From assembly GCA_907165065.1 (NCBI GenBank), contig OU015528.1, positions 48,475,515 to 48,539,514 on the forward strand: a stretch of DNA of 64,000 bases, read 5' to 3'. The position numbers were made by a program, and so were the translations under genes. The DNA comes from Caprimulgus europaeus. Its lineage: Eukaryota; Chordata; Aves; Caprimulgiformes; Caprimulgidae. Shown here piece by piece: positions 63,195 to 64,000 of the stretch (positions within the stretch are counted from its first letter, which is position 1; each line of letters starts with the position of its first letter). The notes beneath the pieces were generated by a model that did no database searches, was not told the origin of the DNA, and was given only the letters and a program-made list of their open reading frames with translations.

Positions 63195-64000
63195 CTGGGG
63201 ACAAAAAACATTGGCAGGACACTTTCAGTTTTGCCTTTGTGGCACACACAATGAAATAAACAGGAATGCAGTTATCCACAGTGGGCTGTGCCAAGAAGCC
63301 TCACTTGTAGACAGCAGTAGGTGGACAATTGCCAGAGCAGCCTTAGGAGAGTCCACACAGACCTAAGTGCTCTTATCATTCAGTCCTGCTGAGATACTGA
63401 GGTTGCCCCAGGACCTCCTCCCACACTCTTTTGATGCTGCATAAAATCAGAATCTCGTGTCTGCTTCCAAGAAAGCAACCACTCTCCGAAAGCAGGGTTC
63501 ACAAGTCCCGCTGGCAAGGTGGCTGAAGGATGTGCCAAGGCTGGCTGCGAGCAGCCTCCGTGCTGAGGGCTGATACAACTTCCACAAGGTCCACATGTCT
63601 GGGAAGAAGGAGTCTGCAAGCCTTCCTGCATAGCCTGCATATATTCCCTCTCCACCAGCCACAGAGCTAATAATCAGTTTTGATATGCAGACAGTATTCA
63701 CTAGCCTGCTCTGCTTGTTTGTTTTTAAAGCTGAAACCAAGTCTCAGTTTCCAACTTAGTAGCTACAAGGCATTTTCACTGTCTCCGGCTCTGGATAAAC
63801 AGCCTCAGCTTAGTCAAGCAGATCCTTCTGCTTTCCCTGCTGCATGCCACTGACCACCCTCCTTGCCCACTGCTCAGGCCCACTCACAGACATGTGTGTC
63901 TATTGTGTGCTTTAGACAAAGTTTTGGGCCACACTCTATTCCCCTGCTCCACCCTCTCCAGTTCTGCCCAGGCTAACAACCTGCCACAACCTTCTTCACT
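63195..64000 (-). other. ZC3H7B: ZC3H7B intron, continuing past the window end
   Basis: About 0.8 kb with no further exon recognised. The expected upstream exon should end in a TPR segment like CSLALPH, which I do not see here. Confidence 0.6.

Overview
The window is vertebrate nuclear DNA, most likely from a bird. It has spliced genes with short GT-AG introns, four CR1 (chicken repeat 1) LINE fragments, and the gene pair ZC3H7B-TEF in the same tandem order and orientation as on human 22q13.2. Both genes are on the minus strand, so transcription runs from high to low coordinates. I cannot fix the species from the sequence alone. Identifications rest on remembered human and avian protein families, not on a search.

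Layout. 1-7432: TEF 3' untranslated region plus possible intergenic sequence, AT-rich, with candidate poly(A) signals near 31 and 5541. 7433-21128: TEF (the chicken gene is also called VBP), a PAR-bZIP transcription factor. Three shared exons are joined to either of two first exons: an alpha exon inside a CpG island (about 15.6-17.0 kb) or a beta exon at 21026-21128. About 21.5-28.0 kb: intergenic, with one small CR1 scrap. About 28.04-32.14 kb: probable ZC3H7B 3' UTR, with a strong poly(A) site near 28.06 kb and a CR1 insertion. 32140-63194: eighteen 3' coding exons of ZC3H7B (RoXaN), about 841 codons. The N-terminal TPR exons lie beyond base 64000.

Every exon junction was checked for a GT donor, an AG acceptor and a matching codon phase, so both gene models are internally consistent. 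The two proteins have separate jobs: TEF is a clock-output DNA-binding factor, and ZC3H7B is a cytoplasmic and nuclear zinc-finger RNA-binding protein.

I found no previously undescribed system such as a mobile defence or biosynthetic locus. The most interesting observations concern splicing. A 42-bp tandem duplication duplicates a ZC3H7B 5' splice site. Two in-frame acceptors lie 63 nt apart, and there is one NAGNAG acceptor. The two TEF first exons encode the same short VLKxLxE motif.
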